The position numbers and the translations under genes are program-made. Shown piece after piece: positions 32,896-45,019 of a stretch of 64,000 nt of DNA. The DNA comes from Desarmillaria ectypa. Lineage: Eukaryota; Basidiomycota; Agaricomycetes; Agaricales; Physalacriaceae. Position 1 is the first letter of the stretch, and the number at the start of each line of letters is the position of its first letter. Where the stretch lies: positions 744,001 through 808,000 of the forward strand of contig JAUDYN010000002.1 of assembly GCA_030407005.1 (NCBI GenBank), read 5' to 3'. The notes below the pieces were generated by a model that did no database searches, was not told the DNA's origin, and saw only the letters and a list, made by a program, of their open reading frames with translations.

Positions 32896-34972
32896 ATGAC
32901 GCAGCGAGCAGTGCTGACCATTGCAGGTTCAGACTGTAGTGGTGGAGCTGGTATTCAAGTATGACTGCGTAAGTGAAGCGCTGATTGCAACTGACCATAT
33001 ATCTACTACTCAAGGCGGATCTCAAGACGTTCACTGCAAATGGATGCTACGGAGCGAGCGCGATTACGGCTTTGGTTGCAGAGAACACTATAGGTGTTCA
33101 GGATGTCTTTCCTTCGCCCCCGCTGTTTGTTGTCAGACAGGTGAGTGCGCTAAATTATGGAAACGCGTTGCAAGTGACTAAGAGGTAAAGATATTGTCTG
33201 TACTCCAGGATATCAGCATGGACGCGCTAAAGACTGGGATGCTCTTCGATGCAGAGATAACTAAGGCTGTCGTTCACACGTTGAAGACGCACTACGGAGG
33301 GAATGTTCCCCCCCTTGTGTGTGACCCGGTCTGCGTCTCGACCTCGGGACATTCCCTTTTGAATCCGGATGCGATAGACGTCATGGTTAAAGAGCTATTT
33401 CCCCTTGCGACGCTGATCACGCCAAACAAATCCGAGGCCGAGTTGTTGTTGGCCCACGGAAGACCCGGAGCCTATCCCGGTATCAGCACTCTGGAGGATA
33501 TGTATCAGGCTTGCAAGGATTTCTTCACCCAGTTCACTCCGGGGCCCAAGGCGATCTTGTTGAAAGGAGGACACATAACGGCGACCCTTGCAGATGTAGA
33601 TCAAGTATCCTCTGCGCACCCTGAGATCGGTGTTGTTCAGGATGGCCTTTTTGGCGAAAACATGGAGATCCTGCAGGTCGCGAGGGACCTTTCGGTAGTG
33701 GAGCTTGTCGTTGACATGCTTTATGAGAACAATGGTGCTGTCACTATTCTAGCAAGGCCGAGAGTCGAGTCTACCAGTACGCATGGGACAGGGTGTACAT
33801 TAAGCGCAGCCATCGCTTGTGGTCTAGCGCAGGGTTTGTCTCGTAAGTGTCTCTGTCCATGACAATACCCTCATTTTATGCTCACATACCTTATAGTTCT
33901 GGAGGCCACGAAAGTAGGCGCTTCGTATACTCACATGGGTATTGAAAATGCTGTGCCTTTTGGAAAGGGCCATGGCCCACTTAATCACCTTCATTCCATC
34001 ACTAAGATATCAATACCCAGGTACTTTATTCTGACTGAGTTCTCTTCCCGCTGAGGATATGTGCTCTTTAGACCTACTCCCGGTAACCCATATCCATTCA
34101 CCAAACTTCTCATTCAAGAGAATCTTAGCATATGGAAGGACTACGTAGAACACGATTTCGTCAAACAGCTCGCTCAAGGTGTCTTGGCGCGAGAACCTTT
34201 TGTGCATTTTGTCAAGTGTGTTCGCTCCGTTCTCATTCTTGTTCATTCAGCAACGTACATCTTATAGACAAGACTATCACTATCTTAAGTATTATGCTCG
34301 TGCTTATGGGTGAGTCTACCCTCTGCTGTCTAGTTTTCCAGCTCATTTTGCTTAGGCTCCTTGCTGCGAAATCAACAACCTTTCCTGCGATAGAGTCTGC
34401 AACACAGACGATCCTCAACGTTTTACACGAGATCGGAAATCACACTGCGTTCTGCGCTCGTTTTGGTATTGCCACGGATGAATTAGAATCAACGGAAGAG
34501 TCAGCAGCGACGATGGCCTATGGAGGTTATTTATTAGATATCGGACTGCAGGGTATGGTGCCGCGTAGTTTTGTCCCCTCATTCAATCTGATGTCATGCT
34601 ATAGGTGACAGGATAAAGCTCCTGATGGCCTTACTTGCATGTCTCCTAGGATATGGGGAAGTTGGCCTCTGGATCAAGAAGGAGGCGACCAAGCCGGGTT
34701 CCCTAGCAAAACTCGAAGGGAATCCATACCTCCATTGGATAGAGGACTATTCTGGACATGGATATCAGAAAGCGGTTAAGCTGGGAATGGGTATGTTCAC
34801 AGCAGTGTAACAAGTTTGTCGCATACTGACATTGATATGCACAGAAACTATCGAAGCGTGCGCTATGGCTGACCCGCCTTCGCCTGCTAGGTATAAAGAT
34901 TGGTGTGAAGTGTGGCGGAAGTGTACGAAACTGGAAAAAGGATTTTGGGATATGGCGATGCAGACGTCATAA
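32896..34972 (+). CDS. THI20: Hydroxymethylpyrimidine/phosphomethylpyrimidine kinase fused to TenA thiaminase II
   Basis: Thi20-type proteins phosphorylate hydroxymethylpyrimidine twice for thiamin synthesis and, through a C-terminal TenA domain, salvage pyrimidine from degraded thiamin. ATG at 32896 gives MTQRAVLTIAGSDCSGGAGI. ThiD blocks: QADLKTFTANGCYGASAITA, ISMDALKTGMLFDAEITKAV, PLVCDPVCVSTSGHSLL, LITPNKSEAELLL, AILLKGGH and STHGTGCTLSAAIACGLAQG. The TenA half starts near 34070: NPYPFTKLLIQENLSIWKDY, FVKQDYHYLKYYARAYGL (across an intron), LLMALLACLLGYGEVGLWI with the expected active-site Cys, and PYLHWIEDYSGHGYQKAVK, ending DMAMQTS. About nine introns. Domain order and length match yeast Thi20, which has the same bifunctional layout. 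Confidence 0.93.
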
Positions 34973-35122
34973 CGATGATCAATTCAATGGGCGTGAGTAT
35001 ACTTATAATATAATATATATACTACGATTCGCCATTTTTGTTTCGCACATGACTTTCACGTGTCTCAGACAGCCGCCATCATCTATATAAAGCAGTCAAG
35101 TTATTTCTTTGCTCGAATACCC

Positions 35123-36418
35123 ATGTCTAGCTTGAAAAGGACTCTACGCCAATCAGCGAGGCTTGTTGAACACGCTAGCCTCTACGATGCTTCAGTAACG
35201 CTTGTGAAGTTGGAGGAAGAGACGAACCTGCAGTCAAGCAGCGATCAGGAATCTCCTCGAAGGTCGAAACGCGTCAAACTAGAAGATACTGTACAGGATA
35301 TCGAGGAATACGCGAATTTATCCACACCTAAGCGTTTAAAAGCGAAAAGGTCGCCCTCGTCGTCGCCGAAGAAGCCTAAACCCATACCGCAGTCATTGGC
35401 AACGCCCCATCCAGCCCCAGAAAGATGGAGGGATGCCTACGATGCGATAAAGGCAATGCGTTCCAAAATTGTGGCTCCAGTGGATAGCATGGGATGTGAT
35501 AGTGCACAGTTGAAGGAAACGGAGCCGCAGGTGAGGCGCCTCCCAATCCTGCCAATACGCGTGCTGAGTAATAGCTAGAATCAACGCTTTGCTACTCTTG
35601 TGTCGCTCATGCTTTCATCACAAACGAAGGATGAAGTTACCGATGCTGCAGTCAAGCAACTGCGTGCTGCACTAGGCGGCAGCATATCCGTGCAAGGTAT
35701 CATCGACGCGGAAGATAGCAGTATTTCAGAAGCTATCGCCAAGGTCGGGTTTTGGAGGCGGAAGACACAGTATGTTTTGTTTTAATTTCATGTATTGATA
35801 CCCTCTCATTTTCGCTCAGATATGTCAAACAGACAGCAATACGCCTCCGAGACGAATTTGATTCAGACGTCCCGAAAACTGTTGATGAGCTATGCTCTCT
35901 ACCGGGAGTCGGTCCCAAGATGGCATTTCTGGCGCTTCAAATAGCGTGGAATCTGTATTTACTTTTCTTTCGTTCCCAAAAGACTGCCAAAGCTAGAATT
36001 TCTACCCAGTAATCATGGTATCGGCGTTGATGTACACGTCCATCGAATAACAAACCGGCTAGGATGGCATAAACCTATGACCAAAAACCCAGAGGAGACG
36101 CGGTTGGTTTCATTCTTGTCGCTCATTTGCATAGTTATGAACAGTTCATTTGTAGGCTAAATCTCCAATCCTGGCTTCCGACAGAGCTACACCCCGAGAT
36201 CAACCATTTACTCGTCGGCTTTGGGCAGGTAAGCATCCTATTTGTTCCCAGATAATTGCTGAAGCTTCTACAAGATGGTTTGTTTGCCTGTCCGCCCAAA
36301 ATGTGGAGAATGTACACTTAGTTTGGCGGGTAATTGTCCGAGTGCGCAAAAGCCCAAGGCTGAAAAGTCAAAGAAGGCAGCCAAACCTGCTATCGAGGTG
36401 TCGTTAGAAGAAGCATAA
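35123..36418 (+). CDS. NTH1: Endonuclease III homologue (DNA N-glycosylase/AP lyase)
   Basis: The enzyme removes oxidised pyrimidines and nicks AP sites in base-excision repair of nuclear and mitochondrial DNA. The N-terminal ~110 residues are basic and disordered with likely nuclear signals ([29 protein letters not shown]). The catalytic domain follows: [20 protein letters not shown], then the helix-hairpin-helix [17 protein letters not shown] with the catalytic Lys, and [17 protein letters not shown] with the catalytic Asp. The iron-sulphur loop [19 protein letters not shown] has spacing C-X6-C-X2-C-X7-C, two residues longer in the last gap than the bacterial C-X5-C. Tail ends VSLEEA. Five introns are visible. 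About 330 residues. Confidence 0.92.
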
Positions 36419-37104
36419 AAATCTATCGGCCAGCAAAACCCCGCCATACCTACAAATCTATCCCTTTGTAGTTAGTTGTATTTAACTCACTTACGCAAAA
36501 CTTGCAATCTGCTACGCACGTCTCATCGCCGGCACGATTTGGTTCTGATGTAATGATTGTGTCATCGCTAAATCATGGAACGTGTACCCCGGTCAGAAGG
36601 CGGTCTTTAAGTCGGCTACAAATACACGATGATGCTTGTATAACAAATAGTACTGTCTCAACACTCCACGTAACGGGAAACTAATACACGACAGCGCGGT
36701 TTCTGCTCGTGATTACATTGTACCGGTCCCTCCGAAGCCCTACGGTGTACATTTCTGCCCAGAACTTACTTGTCTCTGTCTTGTGTTAGGTTTGGTGGTT
36801 CTGTACGCGGCTTTTTATCTTCATTTTACATATTAGATGCAGTGGCGGAAGACACTGAAGTCCCAGATATTCGCCGACAAGCATCTCCAAGTAGATAGGT
36901 GCGATCCTCGACAGAGATACAAAGGCATTGAAGACTTTTTAAAGCGCCAGCAGCGAAGCAAGCGTATTTAATATCTCGTTTCTGCATACCTTAGGAATCT
37001 CTATACGCTTTCTTGTAGTAGCGCGGTGTGGTGCATCCTTTCACAAGGCCCAAACAGTCCTTCCAAAAAGTACACAATAAATCTATTACGATTATGATAC
37101 TAAA
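36419..37104. other. Intergenic, no gene seen
   Basis: The 686 bp after the endonuclease gene have no supported reading frame. Short open stretches near 36500 and 37030 look random. It is the 3' flank of one gene, and probably of the unassigned minus-strand gene too. Confidence 0.35.
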
Positions 37105-38095
37105 TTATGACCATAAGACATGCTTTTCCATCCTTGGCAACCACTGTTGTTGCCGTCCAGAACGGGAGAATAAGTCCAGCCCGTCGATAAGAACGGTCCT
37201 ACCGTCGTAGATGGTACACGTGTTGGATAATGAGTTCATCCCAACGCAAGATCCGGACCTAGTATTGATCAGCCAGCAGTGCCCGACGCATCGAGCACTT
37301 TCTTTCTTACTCAGACGGTGCATTGTACACCCGTTATTCCTACTAGAACATTCCTTACATTCAGGTATAAATCCGAGACAAACTTTGTAGTAGCTAGCTA
37401 CCTTACCACTCTAATAATCTCACAACGCGGGCGTGTAAGCCGGATTGAAGGGGTTTCGTGGTACTTCTCACGGACAATGGAATCTTCTTGGAAGCATTTG
37501 AGATAGTTTTGGGGCGAATCGTGCTCTATAGGCGACAGTTGGGCGGGAATGTTGCCCTTGAAGCGAAGCGAAGTCGACGCCTTAATGAAAGCTTCTTGTA
37601 ACGCCAAGTTGTATCCAACACATTGTAAGCTGTAACAAGGAGCAGCGCACTCCCCGAACCTAGCTGCCGGTGTTTGTCGGCAGACGAGACTTGTTGATCG
37701 TTTTGCTCCTTCAGAGTCTGACTGACGGCGGCGCAGTACGCCGTTTTCGTCTACGTTTCGTGTATCAATACGTGAACTAGCGTCTGCAATCTTAGGGAAG
37801 CGTACCTGAACATCTAATTCGATCCATTTGGACAGCCTCATATCCTCGCTATCTAATGGAGCACCGAGATATCGACCCAAATATAGCCACTATATAAAGA
37901 GATCTAAAAACGAGACATCGGAGTCGGCTGAGCTTTACACACCTCGTGAGATGTGGTCTCTACAACAAACTCTGTCGGCGTTCCTTTGGGTAACATAATC
38001 GGAGGGTGAAACCAGTATCCTGCCTGAGCTATCTTGGGGATGTGCAGAGGCATGGATCGAAGGGGACAAGGAAGGAAGTATATGCTCAAAAGCAC
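37105..38095 (-). CDS. Unassigned gene, exon structure unresolved
   Basis: The minus strand has several coding-looking segments that I cannot assign. A start near 38095 gives a hydrophobic leader (MLLSIYFLPCPLRSMPLHIP) and QAGYWFHPPIMLPKGTPTEF. After an intron (about 37878-37930) comes WLYLGRYLGAPLDSEDMRL and SKWIELDVQ. Further down are LQEAFIKASTSLRFKGNIPA and SPQNYLKCFQEDSI. A Cys-containing segment (CLGFIPECKECS, CVGHCW, CVGMNS) lies at 37400-37180. Two frames compete at 37560-37740, so either alternative introns or decay is present. The leader could be a signal peptide. No family recognised; boundaries approximate. Confidence 0.4.
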
Positions 38096-38313
38096 TGAAG
38101 GGACTACTTGCTAGATGAGTTCAAGAAGGTTCTTCCTGTAGAGACCGTGTGACTTCCTAGATCATACGAAGTCAGTATAGAGTAAATGTTACGAACAAAC
38201 GCGCACAGAGGGTAGCATAGATATTATTTGTGCAGGTTCGTTAAATACAATACGAGTTGGAACAAAGGATTCTTCAACTAAAGATGTTTTCGCGAAAGCC
38301 ACAGACACAATTT

Positions 38314-38849
38314 CTAAACGGCGTTGGTGAGCTTGCGCTGCAAGAGCCTTTGCTTGGACTCGGAAAGTGTCAATCTTGTAATATTGTTAGGTACCCATCC
38401 GAGTATCCATGGCGAAGTGATACGCACTTGTTTTAATAGGCTTGTTGCTTTGTTCTCTATCGCGGCCATTCGTTCCACGAGATCCTGCTTATCATTTTCC
38501 AATGCACTAATTTCCCTTCTCATCTCCTGCTCAGTCTGTTTAATGCCCTCTTGCAGGCGTTCATTTCGCTTTTTCAACAGTTCAGACTCCACCTGCAAAG
38601 TGTCGATCGCTGAGTTAAGGCGTGCGCTATTTGTTCGGCAGGACCTCAGGCTGTTCGTTTGGAAACCGTAGGCAGCCTATAGAAAACTATGAGAGTCCAT
38701 TCATTGAAAAGAAATACGCGTCGCACTTTCAGTTGTTCAAGGTCATTGATAGACGTATCTTTGCATTTTGATGCCCACCAGACCTCGAGGCATTTGAACA
38801 CATCGTGAGTCATACCCAGACCGTGAAGAAACGGAGGCACAGCAGCCAT
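38314..38849 (-). CDS. Small coiled-coil protein of unknown function
   Basis: From MAAVPPFLHGLGMTHDVFKC at 38849, a compact helical N-terminus (FKCLEVWWASKCKDTSINDL) is followed by an intron near 38680-38728. Then AAYGFQTNSLRSCRTNSARL and a coiled coil (VESELLKKRNERLQEGIKQ, then EMRREISALENDKQDLVER) follow. The end is either LLQRKLTNAV at 38314, reading straight through, or a longer tail using an intron at ~38378-38430. About 150-180 residues. Architecture resembles small kinetochore or vesicle-tether coiled coils, but no diagnostic motif is visible, so I assign no function. Confidence 0.6.
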
Positions 38850-39323
38850 TGGAAGGGAGAGCGGAGTGTAAGGAACGAACGCGATGGTGAAGGGCTGTGA
38901 TGGTTTGAATAAACAAACAACTCTTGGCTTTAATCAAGTCTTAAAGACAGACGCAAGGTGACAGTGGCCAGAACCGAGAGGCGCGTCGACGCGCCGGTCA
39001 TTGGCACGTCAGGGCCCGATCGGCAACCAACAGCTCCCAAGGACTGGTTAGATATGGCGACATACAAGCCTGACTCTGGCTGAATACTGAGAGTCCCAGG
39101 TGTATAGTTACGCTGGAAGTCTAAACATTACTCTCTTACACACGACCACGACTTGCTCCCAGAAAAATCTTGTTTGGTGAAAGGTCGGAACGATTTCCGG
39201 TGTCGATTCAAATTTGTGCATGAGTTGCGCAGTACGATGTGGCGCCCACCTTTTGCGCAGTCTTTACCCAGAAAAAAAAGGCAGCTCAATTCGCACGCAA
39301 TTTAAATACATTGACCATACCAT

Positions 39324-40857
39324 CTATTCTATCTTTTGGAATTTGTTTTTCTTCGACTGGTGTACATCACCAGCGAGCCACATCGCAGAGAACAAGAAGA
39401 ACCCAACGCTCGTGCTTATAGCACCAGCGTAGTATGGCCAAGCTGCACTGAGGAATCGCGGGTATCCATCATGCCGTGGTGGCACGACAGCTACGGTGAT
39501 TGAGTGATGGAGGTGGGTCCATCTATTCAGCAACAGACATTAGACGCCGCCATAATTACAGTCAAAATGAAACACGAACCCTTTGCGCTTGTAGTCAATT
39601 ACAAACTTAAACACACCGTGTCGGTCAGGCGCACGGAATTGTGTAGAGTAAATGCCTGGTTTCCCTGCTACGGGTGGTAGATCAGTACGGATGTGCGGGT
39701 CCAGCATGGTGAATTCGAGTTGCATATCCTTGATATCGGAATAAGGCTCCCATGCATCCTCCTTCGGGTTGAATCGAGAAATGGCCGCATAGTAGACAAT
39801 GGGATCGTTGATGGTATATTGTTCTTTGGAGATCGTAGTATTCACGATATGATGGTCAGTATCTTCGATGCGCAGCACCAAGGATTCTTGAAAAGTCCAA
39901 GCGGCGACATCACGCGCGAACTGCGTATTGCCGGATTTCACGCCCCTTCAATAGGATGAGAATCATGCAGCGAAAAAATGAGGACGTATGCACATACTTA
40001 GATATTTCCTTGTTTGCAAACTTGTCGCTGAACAAATCCACACCGCCGACCCAGGTCACACGCGCGCCACTCAGCGCCTGGAAACCAGATACGACACTAA
40101 GCTGACTACCTGCCCAGAGACCTTCACCACCCTTTTGAGAAGCGTCGGCCAGTGTATCGCTGGAGCTGTCAGAGTCTGCAGCAAAGCTTTCTTCCGGGGC
40201 GTTCAAGATGGGAACAACGAGTGGGTTGTTTCCACGCGCAAATGGGATACCAGAGAACCATACGGGTGGTGTATTGGGTGTAAGTAGAGGTGAATCTGTG
40301 GGCACCGAGATAGGAATGACATTGGCGGGTTCATCTCTCTCGGGGAAGTGAGAGATGAGGGGAGTACCAGGAGGAGGAAGGATCAGAGAAAACTCGGCCG
40401 CGAGCGAGGAAAGCATGGTTTGTTTTGGAGAAAGTGCGATCAATAGGTTGGTGTTCAGTGAGAGTAAGCGGACGAGATTTTGAGGTGTGATGTCCTTTGC
40501 AAAGTCTGTAACAAATAAGTTTTCATTCAATCTGAATGATAGTGACACGTACTTTTGGTCTCCGAAGCAAAGACGATGACATGGGCGAACGACGCGATGT
40601 CATCCTCAATTAGAAGGGGTCCGTCATCCTTTGGGCCACGGAAGGTAAGTTCATATCCCGAATCTGGCTGGATTTCAGATAATACAGGTATTTCCACCTC
40701 AAAAGCACGCACCTTTCAGGCCGTCAAAGAATATTGAGAACTGGCTTTGCGCAGCAGGATCAAGAACGACTAATACTGAATTCCCAGTGCTGGACTTGGC
40801 GTTCAAAAGGCTGAAGAGACAGAAAAGAAGAGAAAGAAGAGTGCAAAGTGAGAGCAT
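39324..40857 (-). CDS. WBP1: Oligosaccharyltransferase subunit Wbp1/OST48
   Basis: Wbp1 is an essential subunit of the ER complex that moves the dolichol-linked glycan to Asn residues. The start at 40857 (MLSLCTLLSLLFCLFSLLNA) gives a signal peptide; an ATG further upstream would hide it. The luminal domain has SVLVVLDPAAQSQFSIFFDG, FRGPKDDGPLLIEDDIASF, HVIVFASETKTFAKDITPQN, LLIALSPKQTMLSSLAAEFS and VTWVGGVDLFSDKFANKEIS. Further on: DPIVYYAAISRFNPKEDAWE and PGIYSTQFRAPDRHGVFKFV. One TM segment near the C-terminus (YYAGAISTSVGFFLFSAMWL) is followed by a Lys-rich cytosolic tail ending KKNKFQKIE, in keeping with ER retention. Four or five introns. Length is about that of yeast Wbp1. Confidence 0.94.
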
Positions 40858-40970
40858 ATTGCCCGGGACTAAAAATTGAAGGCCAAGCAAATGGCCTATA
40901 GAGGCAAGATTCAAGTTTGTTGTATAGTTATACCGAGCTTCCACGTCGACCTGGATTCGGCGTTGTTTGA

Positions 40971-40978
40971 TGACGTCA
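40971..40978. promoter_or_regulatory. CRE-like palindrome upstream of WBP1
   Basis: A perfect TGACGTCA lies 114 bp upstream of the WBP1 ATG. This is the cAMP-response element bound by ATF/CREB bZIP factors. Fungal unfolded-protein-response factors of the Hac1/Cib1 type bind related TGACGTG sites, so it could tie this ER gene to secretory load. A single 8-mer is weak evidence. Confidence 0.35.
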
Positions 40979-41231
40979 TGGATGCCAAACATTGCCACGA
41001 GTATTCTGGCATACTTATTGCTGTATTGCTTGCATTGACGCCTTTGGCCCTTAAATCTGGCTGCCCTGTGGGTACCTTTGGACCCGTGTTTTAAACTCTC
41101 CCCTTAATTTCGTTTGTCTATGATAGTTCGTGCATAGATGGTATGAAAAGGGCGAACAAGAGAGCAACGATACTTGATTGAAAGTAAGGTATTAAAAAGT
41201 ATGGTTTAGTCAGGACATCTTCGATGGACCA

Positions 41232-44200
41232 TCATTCCTTGAACTCGACGCTCGCAAAACTGAGAGGAGTAAAGGCCTGCACCGTACCATTAGCACTCAA
41301 GACGAAGAGCTCGAAAAATTGACACGTACATAACCTCCACCTTCAAAGTGCTTACTGTTCGCCTCCACCCAATGCAACCGAAGGGCATGAAGAAACGCTG
41401 ACAAACCCTGAAATAGCATCACATTAGCACACATCATTGTCACTTCCCATGGAACACAACCAACCTCCATGATACACAGAATGAAGATGGTCAAGGAGAA
41501 CCACATAGCCGCAATGATGATGAGACCAATCCAACCAAAGATGCCACTCGGGTTCAAAAAGCCTCCGATCGTCATCTCCCAGAGCACCTCGGACAACTGC
41601 GCATGCGCAAGCGACAATGCCCACAAACGCAAGTACGAAGCAGTATGCGAGATACAACCGAGACAGAACTCAATGGTGTGAATCACTTGGTGAATGACAA
41701 CTTCACCAAAGTCATGCTGTTCCTACATAAGAGGCGCCATCAGTGTCAGTCCTTCGATGGACAAGCTACGAAACGTACGTGTTCTTCTTCAGCATCTTCG
41801 GCGATGGCTCGTCCATTGCCCTCTTCTTCCCCTTCCAAAATATCATCGGAGCTATCTCTTGGCGCATCGTGGTTCAACCCGACATAACCTTGACTTTGGA
41901 TCTTCTTCATTTCCTTCCAGGCCAAATATGGTTTGGTGATGAGCAACCAAGGGACGCATACCAGTGCCATGAGCAAAAGGATGAACTGGACGACAGACTG
42001 GCCATGATATAACTGAGTACCCGGCTTGATGTTACCCGGTGACAAAAACATGTTAATGAGCATATTCAAGAGCGAGGGCGGTGGCAGAGAAGATTTGCTC
42101 CAATCAACGGACCACTTGTACAGGATACAAATGACCAGGTAACCAAAGATGGAGAGTAGGAAGATAATTTGAGGTACGAAATTCGCGTAGATGTCGACCG
42201 GTCGCTTGAACTTGAAATGATTTGGCAGCTGCAAGCACAGTGCGAACGTCATCTATGAACATTCTTTCAGAACGAGTTGTACTGAACAGGAGAAAGACCA
42301 ACGTGAATGACACCGAGAACAACAGACATCTTCATCTTGTATGAATTAACGAACACAAGGTTGTTGTCTGCACCATGCCAGCCAGGATCGAGACCGAAAG
42401 GATACATATGTCCGTTAGGGATGCCAGTGACTTTATCTTCTCCACCATCCGGGAAGTCCCAACCTGAGCGCCAGATATGGAGGGATTTGGAGAAGATGTC
42501 ATTGTACATGAATCCAGTGTAAATAGAGAAGAGTCCCATCATAAGAATGATGTACCGCCCGCTGAGAACAAAGTTAATATAAGAAGTTACTCAGTTTGGA
42601 TTTCACCTACAAGAAGAATTGACCGAAAATCTATTACCGTCATATTTCAGTTGGGGAAGAACAGTAAAAACGATAGCACTTACCTCGCCAAGGTCCATTT
42701 TGCTAAGCTTACGCTCCGCCAGAATCATGTACAGCGCAGCAAAGAAGATAATGAAGCCATGACCAATATCGCCAAACATAACCGCGAACAAGAATGGGAA
42801 AGTGACAACAGCGAACAGCCCTGGGTTGACTTCTTGATATGCCGCAATCCCATAGCTGTCCATGATAGTTTGGAAGCCTTCCGTGAACTTGTTAGTGCGG
42901 TTGAACGTTGGTGGCGTCCTGCTGGTACGAAGCTCATGAAGAATAGGCGGGACGCTGGTGCCAGACTCCTCCTTTACATGTATATTTAGCTTTTAATCAT
43001 GCCGGTATGGTCTAAAAACTTACAGTTGCATGCCTCAATGCCAGCTGGATCGTAGTGATGTCCCTCGTAGGTACCCATCCTTCTGCAATGAGCGTTTTCC
43101 TCCGGACGTCATAGTTGAACAGATTCAACATCTCATAAATGAGCTTCTCCTTCTTGACTACGTCCTGCCAGCTCCGCAGGCTTTCGCCAATCCTGACGAG
43201 TTCACTCCGGCGATTCGAGCCAGTATTGTACAGAACTGTCTGAAGGTCCTCTAGACGCACGGTGACCTCCCGTAGAGCCTCAGCGCGCTTGTCAGCGTTG
43301 GCATCAATGGGGTACAGCGTGGCACCCATGGACTCGGCGACCTTACGTATCTTGGCTAACAAGGCATCCCCATGAGCAAAGATGATGAAGACGTTTTTGC
43401 GAGTTTCGATGCCAGTGGCAGGATCAACAAAGGGTTCAACGATATCGGTGTGGTTCATGTAGAGGTTTCCACGGAGCACTCGCCAAAGAACTCGTTCAAA
43501 TGTGGGAATCCGTGCACGATCAAGTGTACCGGTGACAAACCTACCATCTTCTATAAGCTAAACATCAGTGATAAAGCCAATTTAGACCTACTCCAAGTCG
43601 AACGGGATGTTGGAACTAGTCGAGAACTGGTTTTCTCGGTCGTCATGCTGAAGTAAAGGAGCCGAACTTTCGTCGAAGGAGGTGCGGATGTCACTTTGCT
43701 GGACTTGAGCCTGTCCCGTTGTTCAATCGCTTTTCTACGAACCTGACATGGAGTCTGACCTTCTCAAAGAACACTGCGGTCTCCCGCAATACGTGGCGAG
43801 CCTCAATAAGCTCCTTCGTTCGTGTGCTCAGTGTTCGGTAGCTGTCATTCATCTTGATGAGCCTTGACTCATGTTCGGAGAGGGTTACATCTAGTTGGTC
43901 AAGAGTCTGAGCGGCACGGGGACCAACAGTGATCAACGGCGCAGAGTCGTATAGGGGACGGATAGGAACGACATCCTTCTCGGCTGCAAGCTGGGAGGAG
44001 AAAAATCGTACTCGACGTGCCATTTCATCGATACGGCGAATTTCCCCGACAAACGAGCGTTGAAAAGGATTGACGCTAGGGTTCAACTGTAGGAGGTGAA
44101 TTCCATGAGGTACAATTCATCAATAGGACACTTACGTCTTTAAATTGAATATTTCCTAGTTCTCCGAGCTCGGCGACGGTGTCGTGGGCTACTTCAGTGG

Positions 44201-44326
44201 GCACAAAGAGCTGCACCAGGCTCATTTGTTCCGAGCCTATACGTACGCAATACCGCCGTCAGTAGGAAGCATGGTAGGGACCGTATTCGACAACGTACGG
44301 AACAAGCTCGGGTATTCATCTGACAT
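41232..44326 (-). CDS. VPH1: V-type proton ATPase subunit a
   Basis: Subunit a forms the proton half-channels and stator anchor of the vacuolar/endosomal V-ATPase. [10 protein letters not shown] at 44326 joins across an intron to [20 protein letters not shown], the conserved start. The cytosolic half has [52 protein letters not shown] and FIIFAHGD. The membrane half has [57 protein letters not shown] and [29 protein letters not shown] carries the essential Arg of the proton path. The last exon ends [10 protein letters not shown] at 41232. Seven or more introns. About 830 residues, standard. Whether it is the vacuolar or Golgi isoform cannot be told; one copy is common in basidiomycetes. Confidence 0.95.
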
Positions 44327-45019
44327 CGACGGAGTAAAAGGGAAGGCAAAATAACAAGATGACGCGCAGGAAAGGGTTGTGCAGGAGTATTTCGACTTAC
44401 GCTGAGTCTGGAAGGGGATTTGTTTACTTATGTTTTCTCCCAGCTGTGCCACCAATATCTTGCACTGCCACAACCGCCGGCAAGATTCCTGTTCTCACAT
44501 CCGAAGCTTGACCGTTTCTTGTAGCATTTCAAACACTCCTCGATGTCGAATGCCTAGTTTTTTTTTAAATAAATAAAAAGCACTAAATTGGCACCTTTCA
44601 AGACTTTTTTTCTAGCTATGAGAGCACCTGGGAAAGCTATAACTGGCGAGCGAACTTGAAAGAATAGGTGCAAGGTCCACCGACAGGTGTTTAAGATAGA
44701 CTTATGCTGGGTTCGGTTGACGAAAATAAGTGAGGTATGACAGGGGATGCTTGAAGGAAGGCGTACAGCAACTCGAAAGGTATCAATGTTCTGTTGCAGC
44801 GAGCTAATACCAACACTTGACGTTCATACCTATTTGCATCAACTTGCAACCAGTGCCTGAAGCCTGAGGCCTAATGTTCTGATGTTCTGGATATATAGGA
44901 AATCGGCCGATTTAGTCATGCTCCAAAGAACTTGCCTTTAATCTAAAGCGTGTACTATCAATAAGAACGTTAATGAAGTATTTCACTAATTTTGACAAAC
45001 TCTACCAATGATATATAGA
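44327..45019. other. Intergenic, VPH1 promoter and MSW1 3' flank
   Basis: This ~690-bp AT-rich interval includes a T-tract followed by AAATAAATAAAAAG near 44560-44580. No reading frame is supported. It should contain the V-ATPase promoter. Confidence 0.35.
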
